Under the pieces are notes generated by a model, which saw nothing but the letters and a program-made list of their open reading frames with translations, was not told the origin of the DNA and made no database searches. 64,000 nucleotides of DNA, taken from positions 45,298,108 to 45,362,107 of the forward strand of contig OY759217.1 of NCBI GenBank assembly GCA_963662175.1. Direction: 5' to 3'. Below are positions 9,653 through 21,018 of this stretch, one piece after another. This DNA is from Aradus depressus. Lineage: Eukaryota > Arthropoda > Insecta > Hemiptera > Aradidae. Position numbers and translations under genes: made by a program. Position 1 is the first letter of the stretch, and every line of letters begins with the position of its first letter.

Positions 9653-10017
9653 GTGTGACATTTTGTCGGCCGATAAGTCCCAGAAAAGAGGGTGGTTCAA
9701 AACAGAGCTATTAGGGGTTAAAAGTTGGGCAAGCAGCCAAGGGACAGACTGAAGCCCTTTTTATACATAAACTTAGATGGTTTACGTAGCTAAAGTTAAA
9801 GTGTTCCTTCGCCATCCTTTTACAAAGCATTCATTAAAATGGTTTCAATACATTCAAGAAAAGTCCATGGGTGTATAGTGGTGAGCGTCGCTGCCTAAAA
9901 CAAAATTGGTTAACATATCACAGCTTTCGAACGATGTTCCTCAGGATGCCCTTTAAAACAATTCGTTATTGCTGAACGCATTGAAGTTCAATCTTCTCAG
10001 TTAGAAGCCACCGTGTA
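9653..10017. other. No feature recognised
   Basis: A degenerate ACAGCTTTCGAACGATGTTCC at 9921 may be a decayed relative of the hammerhead-type core; nothing else is supported. Confidence 0.3.
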
Positions 10018-10130
10018 CTAGGGGTCAAATCAAAAACCAGAATAACTGCCGATTTAATGAATATATCGAAATGAAATTTCATATTTAAAGTCAAAACCCA
10101 ATGAGGACATAACAGAATTTTGCTACTCAG
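10018..10130 (+). repeat. Family F internal fragment
   Basis: GAATAACTGCCGATTTAATG and TTTAAAGTCAAAACCCAATG are a Family F internal module. Confidence 0.65.
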
Positions 10131-10187
10131 CAAAGGTCTTAGTTTATGACAAAACCTGACGATAGTGTAATGCTAATAGTTAATAAT

Positions 10188-10243
10188 CATGACTCATGCC
10201 CGGGCTTTAGCCTCGAGGTCATATCGCTCACTACCAGAGCGCG
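10188..10243 (-). mobile_element. SINE-A copy 6, short 3' fragment
   Basis: GACTCATGCCCGGGCTTTAG through CACTACCAGAGCGCG is the SINE-A 3' end; it stops abruptly there. Confidence 0.8.
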
Positions 10244-10721
10244 TTTATGCATTATTATATTATTTGTTTCCGAGCTTACCTTCCTCTCATTTAGCCTGGA
10301 TAATCGACGCTCTACTGTAAAGTATTTTTTGTCCAAATATTCGTTAAATACACAAAATGAAGCGGACCAGTACGCTAAATATACAATAACGCAATTCTGG
10401 TTTAGAAGATCACACTTGTGTTTCAACTAAATCTTTGTAGGGCAAAGACAATGACTTTTGAGTTCATAGACAAGAAAAGATTTAAAATAAATTATGTGCA
10501 TGAAAACGAATATAACAGAAATTTACAATTGTCCAATTAGGTGAAAAGTATTTAGTAACGTTAATAAGCAACAATAAAATAATGTAGAACAAGTTATTAT
10601 AATAATTGCAAGTAATAAGACTTTTTCCCCTTTCTGATCTTCGATGCAACAAGTGCGAAAAGTGAAACTTTTCTAATGAGTAAGAACAAGAGCGTATTAC
10701 ATTTTTTTCGTATTTGGTATC
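10244..10721. other. No feature recognised
   Basis: AT-rich sequence without supported features. Confidence 0.4.
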
Positions 10722-10826
10722 TAATTTAGAGGTCGGAAAATATGAAATTCTGTTGAAAACTCCGCATCGAATTTTTGACTTTGATTACATAACTTCCCCT
10801 ATACTTTGTATAAGTGTGGAAGTAAA
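10722..10826 (-). repeat. Family F head fragment
   Basis: GGTCGGAAAATATGAAATTC, CTCCGCATCGAATTTTTGAC and CATAACTTCCCCTATACTTT form the 5' end of Family F in reverse orientation. Confidence 0.75.
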
Positions 10827-11368
10827 ACAGGTTCCATAAATAAGTTAGCAAGTGTTGGAGGTAACAAATGAGAAAATCCCTAATGAAATTTCTCATGGAG
10901 AGAGGGAACGAAGGGCTGGTTTAGGTGTCGAGGTGGAGAATGAGTGTACTACGGGAGGCTTTCATCGTATAATTATAATCTCTTGAGAGGAGTGAATCAT
11001 GTTATGACTTTATATCAAGTTCATGAACTTAACTAATTATGTCAACGTCCGATCAAAAACTCAACTTCTCTAACCAGAAAAACTGACAACTTACAACTGA
11101 TTTGTAATTTCCGTTAAACCATAAAATGGTAATAGAAAAGGTCATAAGAATGTATACATTAAGATAACTTATAAACAGATATCACCACGCATTTTTAATT
11201 CCAAAATAACCTTTAATATTTAGTGCAAAACATTTGGCTGGTGTTAACAACTTTTTTAAATAATTTTTAAATGGAAAGTTTTGTGCCGAATAAAGTGCAT
11301 TTGCGGGAAGTGATGTTGCATTACTTCCTTTCATAAAAAAACTGCAGCACAAACCTACAAATAAAACG
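10827..11368. other. No feature recognised
   Basis: No assignment supported. Confidence 0.4.
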
Positions 11369-11495
11369 TAAATTTAGGGTAGGCAAAATTAAGGACTCCC
11401 ATGAAGCGTCGGGCTCATTTCCACCAGTGACGAAAAAAGCGCTCTGGTAATAGGCGACATGACCTTGTAGTTGAAGCCCGGGCATAAGCCATAAT
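11369..11495 (+). mobile_element. SINE-A copy 7, 5'-truncated
   Basis: Starts at AAATTTAGGGTAGGCAAAAT and runs to GCCCGGGCATAAGCCATAAT followed by AACTAAC. Confidence 0.85.
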
Positions 11496-12440
11496 AACTA
11501 ACAATATATATATATATATTTTTTGTATTATTACCATTGTATACATTGTACATAAATTACTCGCTGTATATATTTATTAATATTTTGTACATATACTTGA
11601 TGACTTTACAGACATTTTTCTTTTTCAATAATTATTATTATTATTTTTTTTATATTTATTTATTATTCTAAATATTTCCATTTATTCTTTATCTCTGCCT
11701 TATTATCCACAATAGTAAACATGGTTCAATTTACTCATGGTATTATGCTCAATAAATTAAATTTTTTTTTGGATTTTCACTATTATTTATATATATTTTT
11801 ATATTATTATTATTGTAGATATTTCAGTCATTGTGTATATAATATTATTATTTTGTACATATTCTTCATGATTGTACAGAGACATTTTTATTTTTATTAA
11901 TTTTTTTCTTATATTTATTGTTATTGTACCCATTACCATTGTATAGTATAATAGTCAAAAAATTTACATATGGAAATATTTTCGATAAAAAAAAGTAAAA
12001 AAATAAATAATAAAAAAATTAACCATAAAAACTGTTTTATTTTTATTTCTTTAGGCTACTGAAAAACGATAAGTGAGCTGTTACAATATGGAGCGTTTAA
12101 TGACCCACTAAAAAATAGAGGATGTAACACGGCCGTTTGAATGAGAAAAGTTTAAACAAAGAATAAATAAAGTGAATTTTAATAGGGGGTTGTCATTGGG
12201 TTGGCACGCTATAAACGGATTTATTTCTTAATGAATGAGCGCATGCAACGTCCTGCTAAGTCGCTCTCATTGGACTTAGTACAGTGAAAGGAGGACAACC
12301 CATTCATTAACTTTACATTCAGTTACATTTACCTTTCATTATTCCTTTCATTTAATGAGAAAAAAACATGATATGACAAATGTTTTTCATTGCAATTGAA
12401 GCTAAATAGATTCTTATAAAGCTGTCGAGATCTCACTGGA
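11496..12440. other. Very AT-rich stretch, no feature
   Basis: Long runs of T/A with repeated ATTATTATT and TTTGTACATAT phrases (11560-11960). A short inverted-looking pair, GGTTGTCATTGGG near 12190 and GGACAACCCATT near 12293, may mark another small element but is too weak to call. Confidence 0.4.
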
Positions 12441-12467
12441 CCATGACCATATTAGGACTTTATACCA

Positions 12468-12836
12468 TTTTTTTTTTTTTTTTTTTTATTAGGTGCCCCT
12501 GACCCCCTGAGGGGGGGTCGGTCACATCACCCTATATCTTCCTATGTTTATATATATATACAATATTTACGGACGGCCGTGGACCGGCTCGATGGCTACG
12601 GTCCATGGTCGTCCTTGGTTTTTTTTTCGGCGCTTCACACCGAGTGAGCTCGGGATTTTGTCAAGGGTTCTTTTCTGCCTGCTTCCCTAAGCCGGGGGCT
12701 GCCGCCGCAGCGCCTGTCGGCGGTCGGCGGGGCCCCCGGCGCCGGGTTAGAAGGCTTTTTTGATTCTCCGCCAGGAGGAGACGAACCGACTAAAAGCCAG
12801 GTAACCAGCCTTCGTCATAAGTCCCGGCAGGTCCAG
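12468..12836 (-). mobile_element. 5'-truncated LINE (R1/Jockey-like) with 16-bp target duplication
   Basis: Flanked by TTAGGACTTTATACCA at both 12452-12467 and 12837-12852. The plus strand begins with poly-T (the element's poly-A tail) and the body is GC-rich, unlike its surroundings. On the minus strand the last 29 codons before a TAA at 12749-12747 include AFSRFVSSWRRIKKAF; the LINE at 42.2 kb ends in the similar FCRFVGSWREQKQAM, so both are C-termini of one LINE clade. The remainder is 3' UTR. Confidence 0.9.
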
Positions 12837-12914
12837 TTAGGACTTTATACCAATCACTTTTTTTTTAAAGATCACTCTCCCCCCTTCGTCCTTCTCAAAT
12901 TGGCATTACCGTAG

Positions 12915-13160
12915 TTAGTTATTATAACTCATGCCCCGGCCTATCGCCTACTACCAGGGCGCTCTTTCGTCACCCTGGTGGACATGAGGCCGACTTTACT
13001 GTGGGAGTTCTAAATTTTACGAGTATCTGACATCGTACAGGCTCGGGACCATTACTTAACTTCCCATCCGAAGGATGGCATGCTCAAGTTTTTTTTCTTT
13101 CTGGGAGGTAAGGGCCTCGGGCGGGTTTCGAACCCACGATCTTGACCTCAGTAAGCTGGG
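12915..13160 (-). mobile_element. SINE-A copy 8
   Basis: TTATAACTCATGCCCCGGCC ... TCGAACCCACGATCTTGACC; head truncated just after the B-box, internal deletions. It interrupts the MITE. Confidence 0.85.
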
Positions 13161-13414
13161 GCAGTAGGTACTGGATATATTATGACAGTAATGTTTTGGC
13201 GTCAGTGGTTTTATTTGTTTCATTGTACATCGTAATTCTGAGAGTGGGAAGGAGAGTGATTTGATCTATACAAAAGCAGTTGGTATATCACATATTTCGT
13301 TTTTTCGGAAATTTATTAAGGAACATTTTTGGTGAGAAACAATATTTCGATATGTCAAACCGATTTCGCGTAAATCAAGTAAACGTCTTAAAAAAATCTT
13401 TCCTTTTCGGCATG

Positions 13415-13725
13415 TATTTCGCAAACCGGGCCTTATTGATTTTCAGAATTAACGGAAAAACTCTAATAACCGCCGTTGTAATGAATGTATTGAAACAAAA
13501 TTTCATATGTGAATTCAAATCCCTATAAGGACTACATTAATTTTCAGCAGAATGGGCAGAAGAGATGTGGGATCAGAGGGGCAGCTCAACACATTCACCT
13601 TAATAACTGCCGGTATAATGAATTTATCGACACAAAATTTAGTTTGAGGATTTAGGAGCCCCTTTGTAAGTTAATTGATTAATTCGTTCTGGGGAAATAT
13701 ATTGACGATTCATCTATATTTCTAT
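13415..13725 (+). repeat. Family F copy, 5'-truncated
   Basis: Contains AACTCTAATAACCGCCGTTG, AACTGCCGGTATAATGAATT and the end GGGGAAATATATTGACGATT. Confidence 0.7.
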
Positions 13726-14114
13726 AATCATATGATGTTAGTATGACTAGTGCAGAACCATAAACAGCATATGTAGGATATGTAATGAGAGTATTAGTGT
13801 TTTGTAAAGTAAAGATGAATTAGTGTCTGCGTTACGTTTATGAGTGGATAGATGAACCTGAGTCGTATGTGTCATTGGTCTTATGTTGATGTGTTTGTCC
13901 TTACAAGGACCAAACATTGTTTTTATTCTATGCATAGATATTAGATTCATCTGTGTGTGTGTGTCTGTATTTCAGATGGCTAGCCTTATGGTGTGAGTGT
14001 GACAGGAAAGGCCTATCTCTCACGCTACCGCACCCCTATCACAGGATCTTAACCACCCCTAGGCCCACCTGAGCTTCGTATTTCATGATCATCCCTCACT
14101 TACCGTAGGGCCCA
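13726..14114. other. Unassigned sequence
   Basis: GC-richer at 13970-14105, with no recognisable frame or repeat partner in the window. Confidence 0.35.
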
Positions 14115-15270
14115 TGGTTTTTACTTCCACAACTATAGGCGAAGTTATGCAATTGGTGCGGTATTTCGAACGGAATTTCATGTGTTAAAAAATCCTCTAA
14201 ATACCAAATATGAAAAAAAAAAAAAAATCTGTCTGTGTGTCTGTAAACAGGATAACTCCATAGAATGCATGGATCAATACAACATTTATATAATAATCCC
14301 CAACCAACTAATAACGATTTTCAGCCAAACCGACCGAAGGGATGATTAGGGGGGAAGCTTAACATAAAAACTCTAATAACTGCCGATAAAATGAATATAT
14401 CGATGTCATAGTTGTGAGCAAACCCCCATAAGAACGTCAATTTTTAATTTTTAGCGGCATCTGGAGAAGGGAAGGGCATAGTTCAAAAACTCTTCAATAA
14501 CTGCCGAGGTAATGAATGTTATTATGACTCATGCCCGGGCTTTAACTACGAGGCCATATCGCCGACTACCAGAGCGCTCTTTCGTCACTCTGGTGGACAT
14601 GAGCCCGACTCTACTCTGGGAGTCCTAAATTTTGCCTACCCTATATTTTTATTCACCTAGGGCAGGGGTCTTTAACGAGTATCTGACTTCGTACAGGCTC
14701 AGGACCTTAACGTCACATCCGAAGGACGGCGTGGTTACTTTTATTTTGCCTCCCAGATAAAATAAACTAAGGACCTCGATCGAGTTTCGAACTCACGACC
14801 TTGAGCTCAGAAGGCAAGCAAGCATACCACTGAGCTACAGGCACCCTCTGAAATTTTATATTTAAAGTCAAAACTCAATGAGAACATAATCTGTAAAATT
14901 TCAGAGGTGTGGAATATAGGAATAGGGGCGTTCAGGGAATGGGGGCTCAATTCAAAAACCTTAATAACTGCCGAATTAATCTATTAACTTTTAGCTCACC
15001 CTCTAAAACCAGTCGACCTTTGGCGCTGAACTATTCCCGTCAGTATGAGTGTCGGTGAACACGATAACTCACGATAGAATGAATGTACCAACACAAAACA
15101 ATAAGTGTTAATACAGATATCTCTTCCGATGACACTTATTGATGATCAGCCAAATCGACCAAAGGGAAGAGGGGCTTAAGGGACTACTCAAAAAACTCTA
15201 TTAACTGCCGTTGTAATGAATTAAATTCGTTTGGGGAAGTACATTGACGGTGATTCAAGAAAAATGTTGT
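14115..15270 (+). repeat. Long Family F copy carrying SINE-A copy 9
   Basis: Begins TTACTTCCACAACTATAGGC, passes through several ACTGCCGATAAAATGAAT-type modules, and ends GGGGAAGTACATTGACGGTG. The order of phrases is interrupted at 14520 and resumes at 14849 with GAAATTTTATATTTAAAGTC, so the SINE landed inside. A second AACACGATAACTCACG near 15058 shows that the copy is longer or more rearranged than usual. Confidence 0.8.
14520..14848 (-). mobile_element. SINE-A copy 9, near full length
   Basis: Complete from the 3' TTATTATGACTCATGCCCGG to the head (ACCACTGAGCTACAGGCACC). Tail type is AATAA, without CCTAA units. It interrupts Family F. Confidence 0.9.
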
Positions 15271-15439
15271 TCCCCTGAAATGGAATTTCTACAGCTTCAA
15301 TTGAAATGGTCGTGCATTACATTGAAGGGTCATTTGGAGAGAAAGGCGGGTCTTGGGACAAAGACTCTTGTCGTATGAGGCCCATGTATTCCCGCCAAAA
15401 CAGTCCGCCGCAAATACTCTAGAAGGTCGCATTGTTTGT

Positions 15440-15745
15440 TTTGTGACTTATGCCCGTGCTTCAACTAAGGCTATTACCAGAGCGCACTTTTTCTGGTAAA
15501 GATGAGCTAGACTATAATATAGTCTAGCGCACTTTTTCTAGTAAAGATGAGCTAGACTATAATATAGTCTATATGATATTATCATAGTCGGAGTCATAAA
15601 TTTTAGCTTCTCGTTTAGTGGGAACATCGTTTAACGTCCAAACGATGGCGCGCTCAAGGTAGTTTTCTTACCTCCAAAAAATTAAGGTCCTCACCCTAGT
15701 ATCAAACCCACAAGCACGCTCTACTTCTGAGCTACCGGTGTCCTC
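15440..15745 (-). mobile_element. SINE-A copy 10, diverged, with an internal tandem duplication
   Basis: GTGACTTATGCCCGTGCTTC to GAGCTACCGGTGTCC is recognisable but diverged. A roughly 50-bp segment (GCGCACTTTTTCTGGTAAAG ... AGACTATAATATAGTCTA) occurs twice in a row at about 15480-15574; each unit ends in the palindrome TAGACTATAATATAGTCTA. Confidence 0.8.
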
Positions 15746-15781
15746 AAAGAAGGCTCAGAAATTATTTTAACTATATATATA

Positions 15782-15992
15782 TTTTTTTTTTTTTGGCTTC
15801 ATGTACGATGCATATTAGCCATGACTCTTAATAATGGTGTTTTCCTGATTATTTACGACATCCATGGCCCCGGAAGGGAGTTTTTTCTACGAAATAAAAC
15901 TCACTCCTGGACGGGATTCGAACCCGCAAACCAAGGTGAGACCCATGCGACTAAAACTCTACGCTTTAGCCCGCACGGCCACTATGGCTCCC
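15782..15992 (-). mobile_element. SINE-B copy 1 (tRNA-Leu-like), complete head
   Basis: On the minus strand the head reads AGTGGCCGTGCGGGCTAAAG, close to the tRNA-Leu A-box region (TGGCCGAGCGGTCTAAGGCG), and later GCGGGTTCGAATCCCGTCC is a B-box. The body has TCGTAGAAAAAACTCCC-type sequence and ends in an A-rich tail (the T-run at 15782-15794). This is the only copy here with the full tRNA-like head. Confidence 0.85.
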
Positions 15993-16074
15993 ATAATTTG
16001 AAATTGTAAATGAAGATGTCACATATGCTAACTTATATCTGAATAGATTGTGGCCGAAAGGTTGAGTCTCTCTG

Positions 16075-16287
16075 GATCACCCTTCTCTTCTGCCAATTCC
16101 ACTCAAAATCGATAGGTGTTATGGTCACATATACAATTTTGATTCGATACATTCATTCTATCGGGAGTTATCGTGTTCACAGACACACAAACAAACAGAC
16201 ATTTTTTTTTTTTCATTTTTGGAATGTGGTGATCGAATTTCGATTACATAACTTCCCTTATACTTCGCATATCTGAGGAAGTAATAT
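16075..16287 (-). repeat. Family F 5' half
   Basis: CACCCTTCTCTTCTGCCAAT, ATTCATTCTATCGGGAGTTA and CATAACTTCCCTTATACTTC ... GAGGAAGT, i.e. the hairpin end, in reverse orientation. Confidence 0.75.
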
Positions 16288-16318
16288 TAACGTTTAAAAA
16301 ACTAAACCTTTATGATAA

Positions 16319-16606
16319 TTCAAGGTCGTGGGTTCGAAACCCGTCCGAGGCCCTTAGTTTATTTATTTTATCTCGGAGGTAAAATAAACTTAAGCAAGCT
16401 GTCTTTAGGTTGGGACGTTAAGCGATGGTCCCAAGCCTGAACGATGTCAGGTACTCATTAAAGACCCCTGCCCTAGGTGATTGAAAATTTAGGAAAGACT
16501 CTCACAGTAGAGTCGGGCTCATGTCCACCAGAGTGACGAAAGAGCGCTCTGGTAGTAGGCAATATGACCTCGTAGTTAAAGCCCGGGCATGAGTCACAAT
16601 AACTAA
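16319..16606 (+). mobile_element. SINE-A copy 11, head-truncated
   Basis: Starts at AAGGTCGTGGGTTCGAAACC (B-box) and runs to GGGCATGAGTCACAATAACT. Confidence 0.88.
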
Positions 16607-16609
16607 CTA

Positions 16610-17035
16610 AATTTATGGTAATTTACCATTTAAACCTAATCTATTTGCTCTCTTGCCCAAGAAGTAATTTACTCTTGTAATTTTTCATAATAAGGAAATT
16701 TTCTACTTGAAGGAATAATAATCTATTTTTATGTAACTCACTATGACTGATTTTTTTAGTAAAAAGAAACTTCAGTGGGCAATTTCAAGTAAGTGAAAGC
16801 GAGGAAAATTGCTTCTAAAAGTGAAACAAAGAAAGAAAATAAAGACAAATTTCACTTTTCCGTTTCTACTGAAAAAACAAAAAATATAGATAATAATAAA
16901 AAACTATATGTTGGGCGGGTTCCGTTCCACAGTTCACCACCACTTTCTTTCTACTCGTGAACAAATTTGAAGAAGTGTGAATAAGTTAGAAGATATCCAG
17001 AACATCATTATGAAATTTAATTCAATCAATACAAA
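16610..17035. other. No feature recognised
   Basis: A/T-rich spacer; nothing supported. Confidence 0.4.
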
Positions 17036-17039
17036 AAAA

Positions 17040-17151
17040 AATGTAGGTGAATCACCGGCAATGTACCCTTCCGATGGACATGAGCCCGACTCTTCTAGAA
17101 GAGTTATAAATTTGTTTACCTCCCAGATGAAAAATCTAAGGGTCTCCGAGC
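17040..17151 (-). repeat. Chimera of Family F end and SINE-A fragment (copy 12)
   Basis: GTAGGTGAATCACCGGCAAT is a Family F terminus; directly after it come GGACATGAGCCCGACTCTTC and TTACCTCCCAGATGAAAAAT, two SINE-A segments with the middle lost. Confidence 0.6.
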
Positions 17152-17159
17152 TTCTTTTT

Positions 17160-17500
17160 TCAAAAATGAAAATAAAAATAAGAATTCTGTAAATGTGTGT
17201 GTTTGTGAACACGATAACTCCCGATAGAATGAATGTATCGACACGACATTTTATCGTGACCGGAACCCTCCTAATAATTTTCAGCCATATCGGTTAAAGG
17301 GAATGGTAAGATTAAAGGATAGTCTTAACACAATAATTCCCATAACTGCCATGGTAATGAATCTATTAACACTACATTTCATATGTATATTCAAAGTCAC
17401 AGAAAGAGGACTCCTATTAATTTTCAGCGAAATCAGTCGAAGGGGAGGGGGAATCTCAGGGGGCTCAACACAAAAATATCTTAAAATATGTATAAGAAAG
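17160..17500 (+). repeat. Family F 5' half without hairpin
   Basis: GTGAACACGATAACTCCCGA, TAGAATGAATGTATCGACAC and CATAACTGCCATGGTAATG in normal order. Confidence 0.75.
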
Positions 17501-17514
17501 TAAACACTTATATA

Positions 17515-17730
17515 TCTGCAGTTATTGGGGATTTTGAGTTGAGCTCCCCTTCTCTTTGGGCATTTCGGCTAAAAAAATTGGTGTTCTTCCGAGTTTATGG
17601 TTACTCAAATAAAATTTTATGTAGATGTATTCATTCTGGCAGGAATTTTCTTTATTTTTAGAATTAATATAGAATTTCTGACAGATTACATAACTGCCTC
17701 TATACTTCAAGTTGCTGGGGAAGTAAAGTT
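17515..17730 (-). repeat. Family F 5' half, inverted relative to the preceding copy
   Basis: AGTTATTGGGGATTTTGAGT through CATAACTGCCTCTATACTTC and GGGGAAGT: Family F hairpin end facing right. A further reversed 3'-end piece is at about 17845-17925 (CCAATACCAGTCGACCGTT). Confidence 0.7.
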
Positions 17731-17932
17731 GAGCTAAAAAAGCATGGATAACGTTGCCATGCCCCCAGTAACCCCATGATAACCTGCCGGTATGGTACTG
17801 CGATTAATTGCGACTTGTGATATCGTTAAATCTTCAGTGAAAGGAAGGGTACTTCCCCAATTAATATATTAATTTTTCGTGTTTTCTTTACCTAACCACC
17901 TCCAATACCAGTCGACCGTTCGCGACATTCTT

Positions 17933-18124
17933 ATACCAACCACATTTACAGATCACTCTCTCTCCCCCTCTCCCTTTTCAAAATGTTACTGGGTATAAAT
18001 AAAGTGACTCTCACAATTATGCTGCACAAAGAAAGAAAAAAGTACCGCTGACGCCAACTCATTACTTTCATATACGCAGTAACTAGGGTGGTTGGTATAA
18101 GAAAGTCCTGTTATGGCCACGTCA
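17933..18124. mobile_element. MITE (AGGACTTTCTTATAC family), left end clipped
   Basis: The left end TTCTTATACCAACCACATTT pairs with the right TAGGGTGGTTGGTATAAGAA; the right end AAGTCCTGTTATGGCCAC is intact. It abuts a Family F end on the left. Confidence 0.75.
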
Positions 18125-19263
18125 CATAATATAAGCATAATGGAATTGAAAGTACTTATTATGGCTGTTTGTTACTCTAAAACATTCTAAATATGCTATT
18201 ATTTGGAGAAGCAGGAGAGAGAGCAATTGAGAGAGGTGATTGGGAACGCCGTTTACTTATTCCGGCTCCTATCTGGCAATCCCTGATAAACTCCAACACG
18301 AACCTGGCGGCTCTCTCGTAAACTTCTATTTTTTTTTACTATTTCCACATTTTACAACTTTCTCTTTATGTTTCCACGTACACCCCCCTCTCTTTTCGTT
18401 TTACATTCTCGTCCCCCAAGTAATCTTCCATCTCGAAAGGGACTTGAAAAGAGCTTCAAGTATTTTGTCTGCTCCACAACTTCTCAGATTACTCCCATTT
18501 TTAAATGCATTTGTCATTTTATTTCTCTATTTATTTATTTTTTCTCCTAGTGTTCCAGTTCTGCTAATTGTCAAAGTTTTCTGGATGTTATAAAATAACG
18601 GAAAGTAACATATACTCGCTGGGGTGACCATCGCTCTACGTTGTTTAATTTTAATGCAGTAGCATATCGTTTTAAAGATCTTACCCAGTCCTAGCCTCTG
18701 CTCCTCACATGTACTCAGATTATGTTAACAGAACACAAATTGTACCACTATACGCCACGATGACAACAAATGAGGTAACCTCCTTTGGTGATTATCAATG
18801 AAAGGTTATGTTACCCACACTCAGTGCTTACCACCGCTCTCCATAATGACACAGGAGCGAGGTAACCACCATTTGTTATCCGTTTTAGGCTATCTAACAC
18901 GATTATGCATATACATACAACGAGAAGCTGTCACAAGTCTTCATAAAGAAAAGGTAAGACCAGAAGTTTCATTGGCTGGCGGGTGGAGAGTTCTAACGCC
19001 TGGTTCCAGTAATTCAACCTTTCCCACAAAAGATTCCGACGATCCTAGTGAACATATGTTAACGTAAAATATGTCATTCTTTTCAGAGCGAACGTATCTA
19101 CAAAATTACTACCAATTTTTTTTTTTCAATTTGAACTTTATTTTCTTAATTTTTTGGCTTTCTGACCACTCAAAGAGCTTTTAACAATAATATTTAATGA
19201 CAATTTTCTTCAAATGCATTTTTCAGAATTTAAAAAAAAAAATGTGGGTAGCCAGGATATGTG
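18125..19263. other. No gene or repeat recognised
   Basis: About 1.1 kb without the common families. Two open frames (117 codons from 18240, 89 codons from 18798) show no known domain; the first is T-rich and hydrophobic as expected for chance translation of T-rich DNA. This is one of the longer apparently single-copy stretches. Confidence 0.4.
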
Positions 19264-19266
19264 TTA

Positions 19267-19582
19267 GGGGGCGTTCAAGTATTACGTAACGTTTGACCCT
19301 CCCTCTCCCCCATGTAACGCGCCGTAAAACTTTTTTGTACCCCCCCCCTCCCCCTCCCTAAACGTAAAACATAAACGAAGAGGGTTGCCAACTTGGGAGA
19401 ACAAAATAAAAATGGCGTACAATACAATCAAGGGATTCCCCGTAAAACATAAACGAAAAGGGTTGCCAACTTTGGAGATTTTAATTCCCTAGTTTCCCCG
19501 CTTCCACCCCTGTAACGCATCGTAACGTTTTACAAGACCCCCCTCCCCCCCAAATTGTGTTACGTAATACTTGAACGCCCCC
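19267..19582. mobile_element. MITE with GGGGGCGTTCAAGTATTACG ends and TTA target duplication
   Basis: Left end GGGGGCGTTCAAGTATTACG and right end CGTAATACTTGAACGCCCCC are perfect inverse repeats of about 25 bp. TTA directly flanks both ends. A TWA duplication is usual for PIF/Harbinger elements, but other superfamilies are possible. Inside, ACATAAACGAAGAGGGTTGC and ACATAAACGAAAAGGGTTGC occur about 80 bp apart. No transposase is present. Confidence 0.85.
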
Positions 19583-19808
19583 TTATATGCATTGAGGACT
19601 GTCGTCGCCTTCCGCTGGTCTTATCAAAATATACCTCCCACTGTTACTGATATCACGTATGATTAACTTAAGATTTTGTTGTATGTTTCTCATATATGAG
19701 CTATCCTGATGTATTCATTTTTGTTACATATCCTATTATCATTTTGTAGGTGCCAAAATATGCCTGTCTGATCCTATTGAACATTGATGAACCAGAAATG
19801 ATTTCTGT

Positions 19809-19855
19809 AGTGTCCACTAAAGTGACAAAAGAGCGCTCTGGTAGTAGGCAATATG
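19809..19855 (+). mobile_element. SINE-A copy 13, 47-bp fragment
   Basis: AGTGTCCACTAAAGTGACAA and GAGCGCTCTGGTAGTAGGCA only. Confidence 0.75.
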
Positions 19856-19879
19856 TACTGTCTAACACAGCACTATCAG

Positions 19880-20085
19880 GGGTGGGGGAGCTAATCTAGA
19901 AATCGTAATAACTACCGATGTAATGAATATATCGACACACAATTTAGTATTTATGCCTCAGAAGTCCCAATGTTGAATTATTAACATTTTATATAAACTG
20001 TCGATTGGTTTTGACGGAAGGCGAAAACTCAATATCAAATTGGCGACAGATTATATAACATCCCCTATAGCTGGGGAGGTAAAAA
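19880..20085 (+). repeat. Family F mosaic
   Basis: ACTACCGATGTAATGAATAT is in plus order, followed by a hairpin end in the opposite sense (ATAACATCCCCTATAGCTGG). Two partial copies appear joined. Confidence 0.6.
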
Positions 20086-20440
20086 GACTATTGACCGCTG
20101 TTCTAAATAAGGCAGCCCGTTTCTACTTAATATGAGTTAAAGGCTTCTTAATAATTTAAAATAGTTAACAAATGGATCAATTATAGCAACAAATCTGTTC
20201 CAATTAGGGTTGTTCCTTGTTGTTGGTGTCGTTGTTGTTGTTGCCAAAGTGTCTCATTAACGTGACAAAGTCTCTCTATAACAGGGAGATACTCTCTCGT
20301 TTTGTTTTCCTTGGCTAATAGAGATTTACTCAGCTTACTGACTCACTTTATCCTTTCTCATCATTAATCTGTTGTTGATCCTCCAGTTTAAATAACTATT
20401 AATTTAAATTTTATTTTGATTTTGGTTTTCTACAATAAAA
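20086..20440. other. No feature recognised
   Basis: Contains a short TTGTTGTTG run near 20235; otherwise nothing. Confidence 0.4.
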
Positions 20441-20785
20441 TGTAACCTTCATACATCGGCAATTATTCGAGTTTGGAATTGAGCCCCCACATTCCCTACG
20501 GCCGATTTCACTGAAATTTTACAGTTATTGACTTAATGGGTTTACGACCTTAAATATGAAATTTCATGACGATACATTAACTACAATAACTTACATTACT
20601 CCTTTCTTCCGATTCCTTTAAAAATAAATACCAGTCGTCCTTATGTGGTTTTGAATTTACATATGGAAGTTTGTATTGATAGATTCATTCTATCGGAACT
20701 TATCGTATTTTTGGAATCTGGAGTTCGGAAAAAAATTTATATTTTTACATAACCCTATACTCGTATAGCTGGAGAAATAAAATTC
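20441..20785 (-). repeat. Family F 5' half
   Basis: TCCCTACGGCCGATTTCACT, TTCATTCTATCGGAACTTAT and TACATAACCCTATACTCGTA with the hairpin end. Confidence 0.7.
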
Positions 20786-21018
20786 AGAGCCCTGAGCGCT
20801 TATACTCGTCCCTGTATTTTCTTGGAGTGTTAAAAACAGAATTCAAACGACATGAAAATATCACTCGAGGAAAACTTTTCTCTAAATTCGATCAACGCAA
20901 AATGTCCTGGACACTTTTATTTTTAAAGGATTCTCGTTGCCTAAGTTGAAAAATGTTGCCGGTAGTTAGTCCGATTTAGGAGATAATTACCAAAAACCGC
21001 CTTCATGCAAACACTCAA

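Larger units (their letters stand above)
12441..13287. mobile_element. MITE (AGGACTTTCTTATAC family) split by a LINE and a SINE
   Basis: The left end TTAGGACTTTATACCAATCA followed by GATCACTCTCC and the right part TTCTGAGAGTGG ... TTGGTATA match the MITE ends seen at 4.6, 17.9 and 30.3 kb. Removing the LINE (12468-12836 plus one target copy) and SINE-A copy 8 leaves a small element of the expected kind. Confidence 0.7.

Noticed and set aside
18240..18593. 117-codon hydrophobic open frame
   Set aside because: The sequence is T-rich, which yields Phe/Leu-rich chance translations; no domain, no neighbours, no repeat support.
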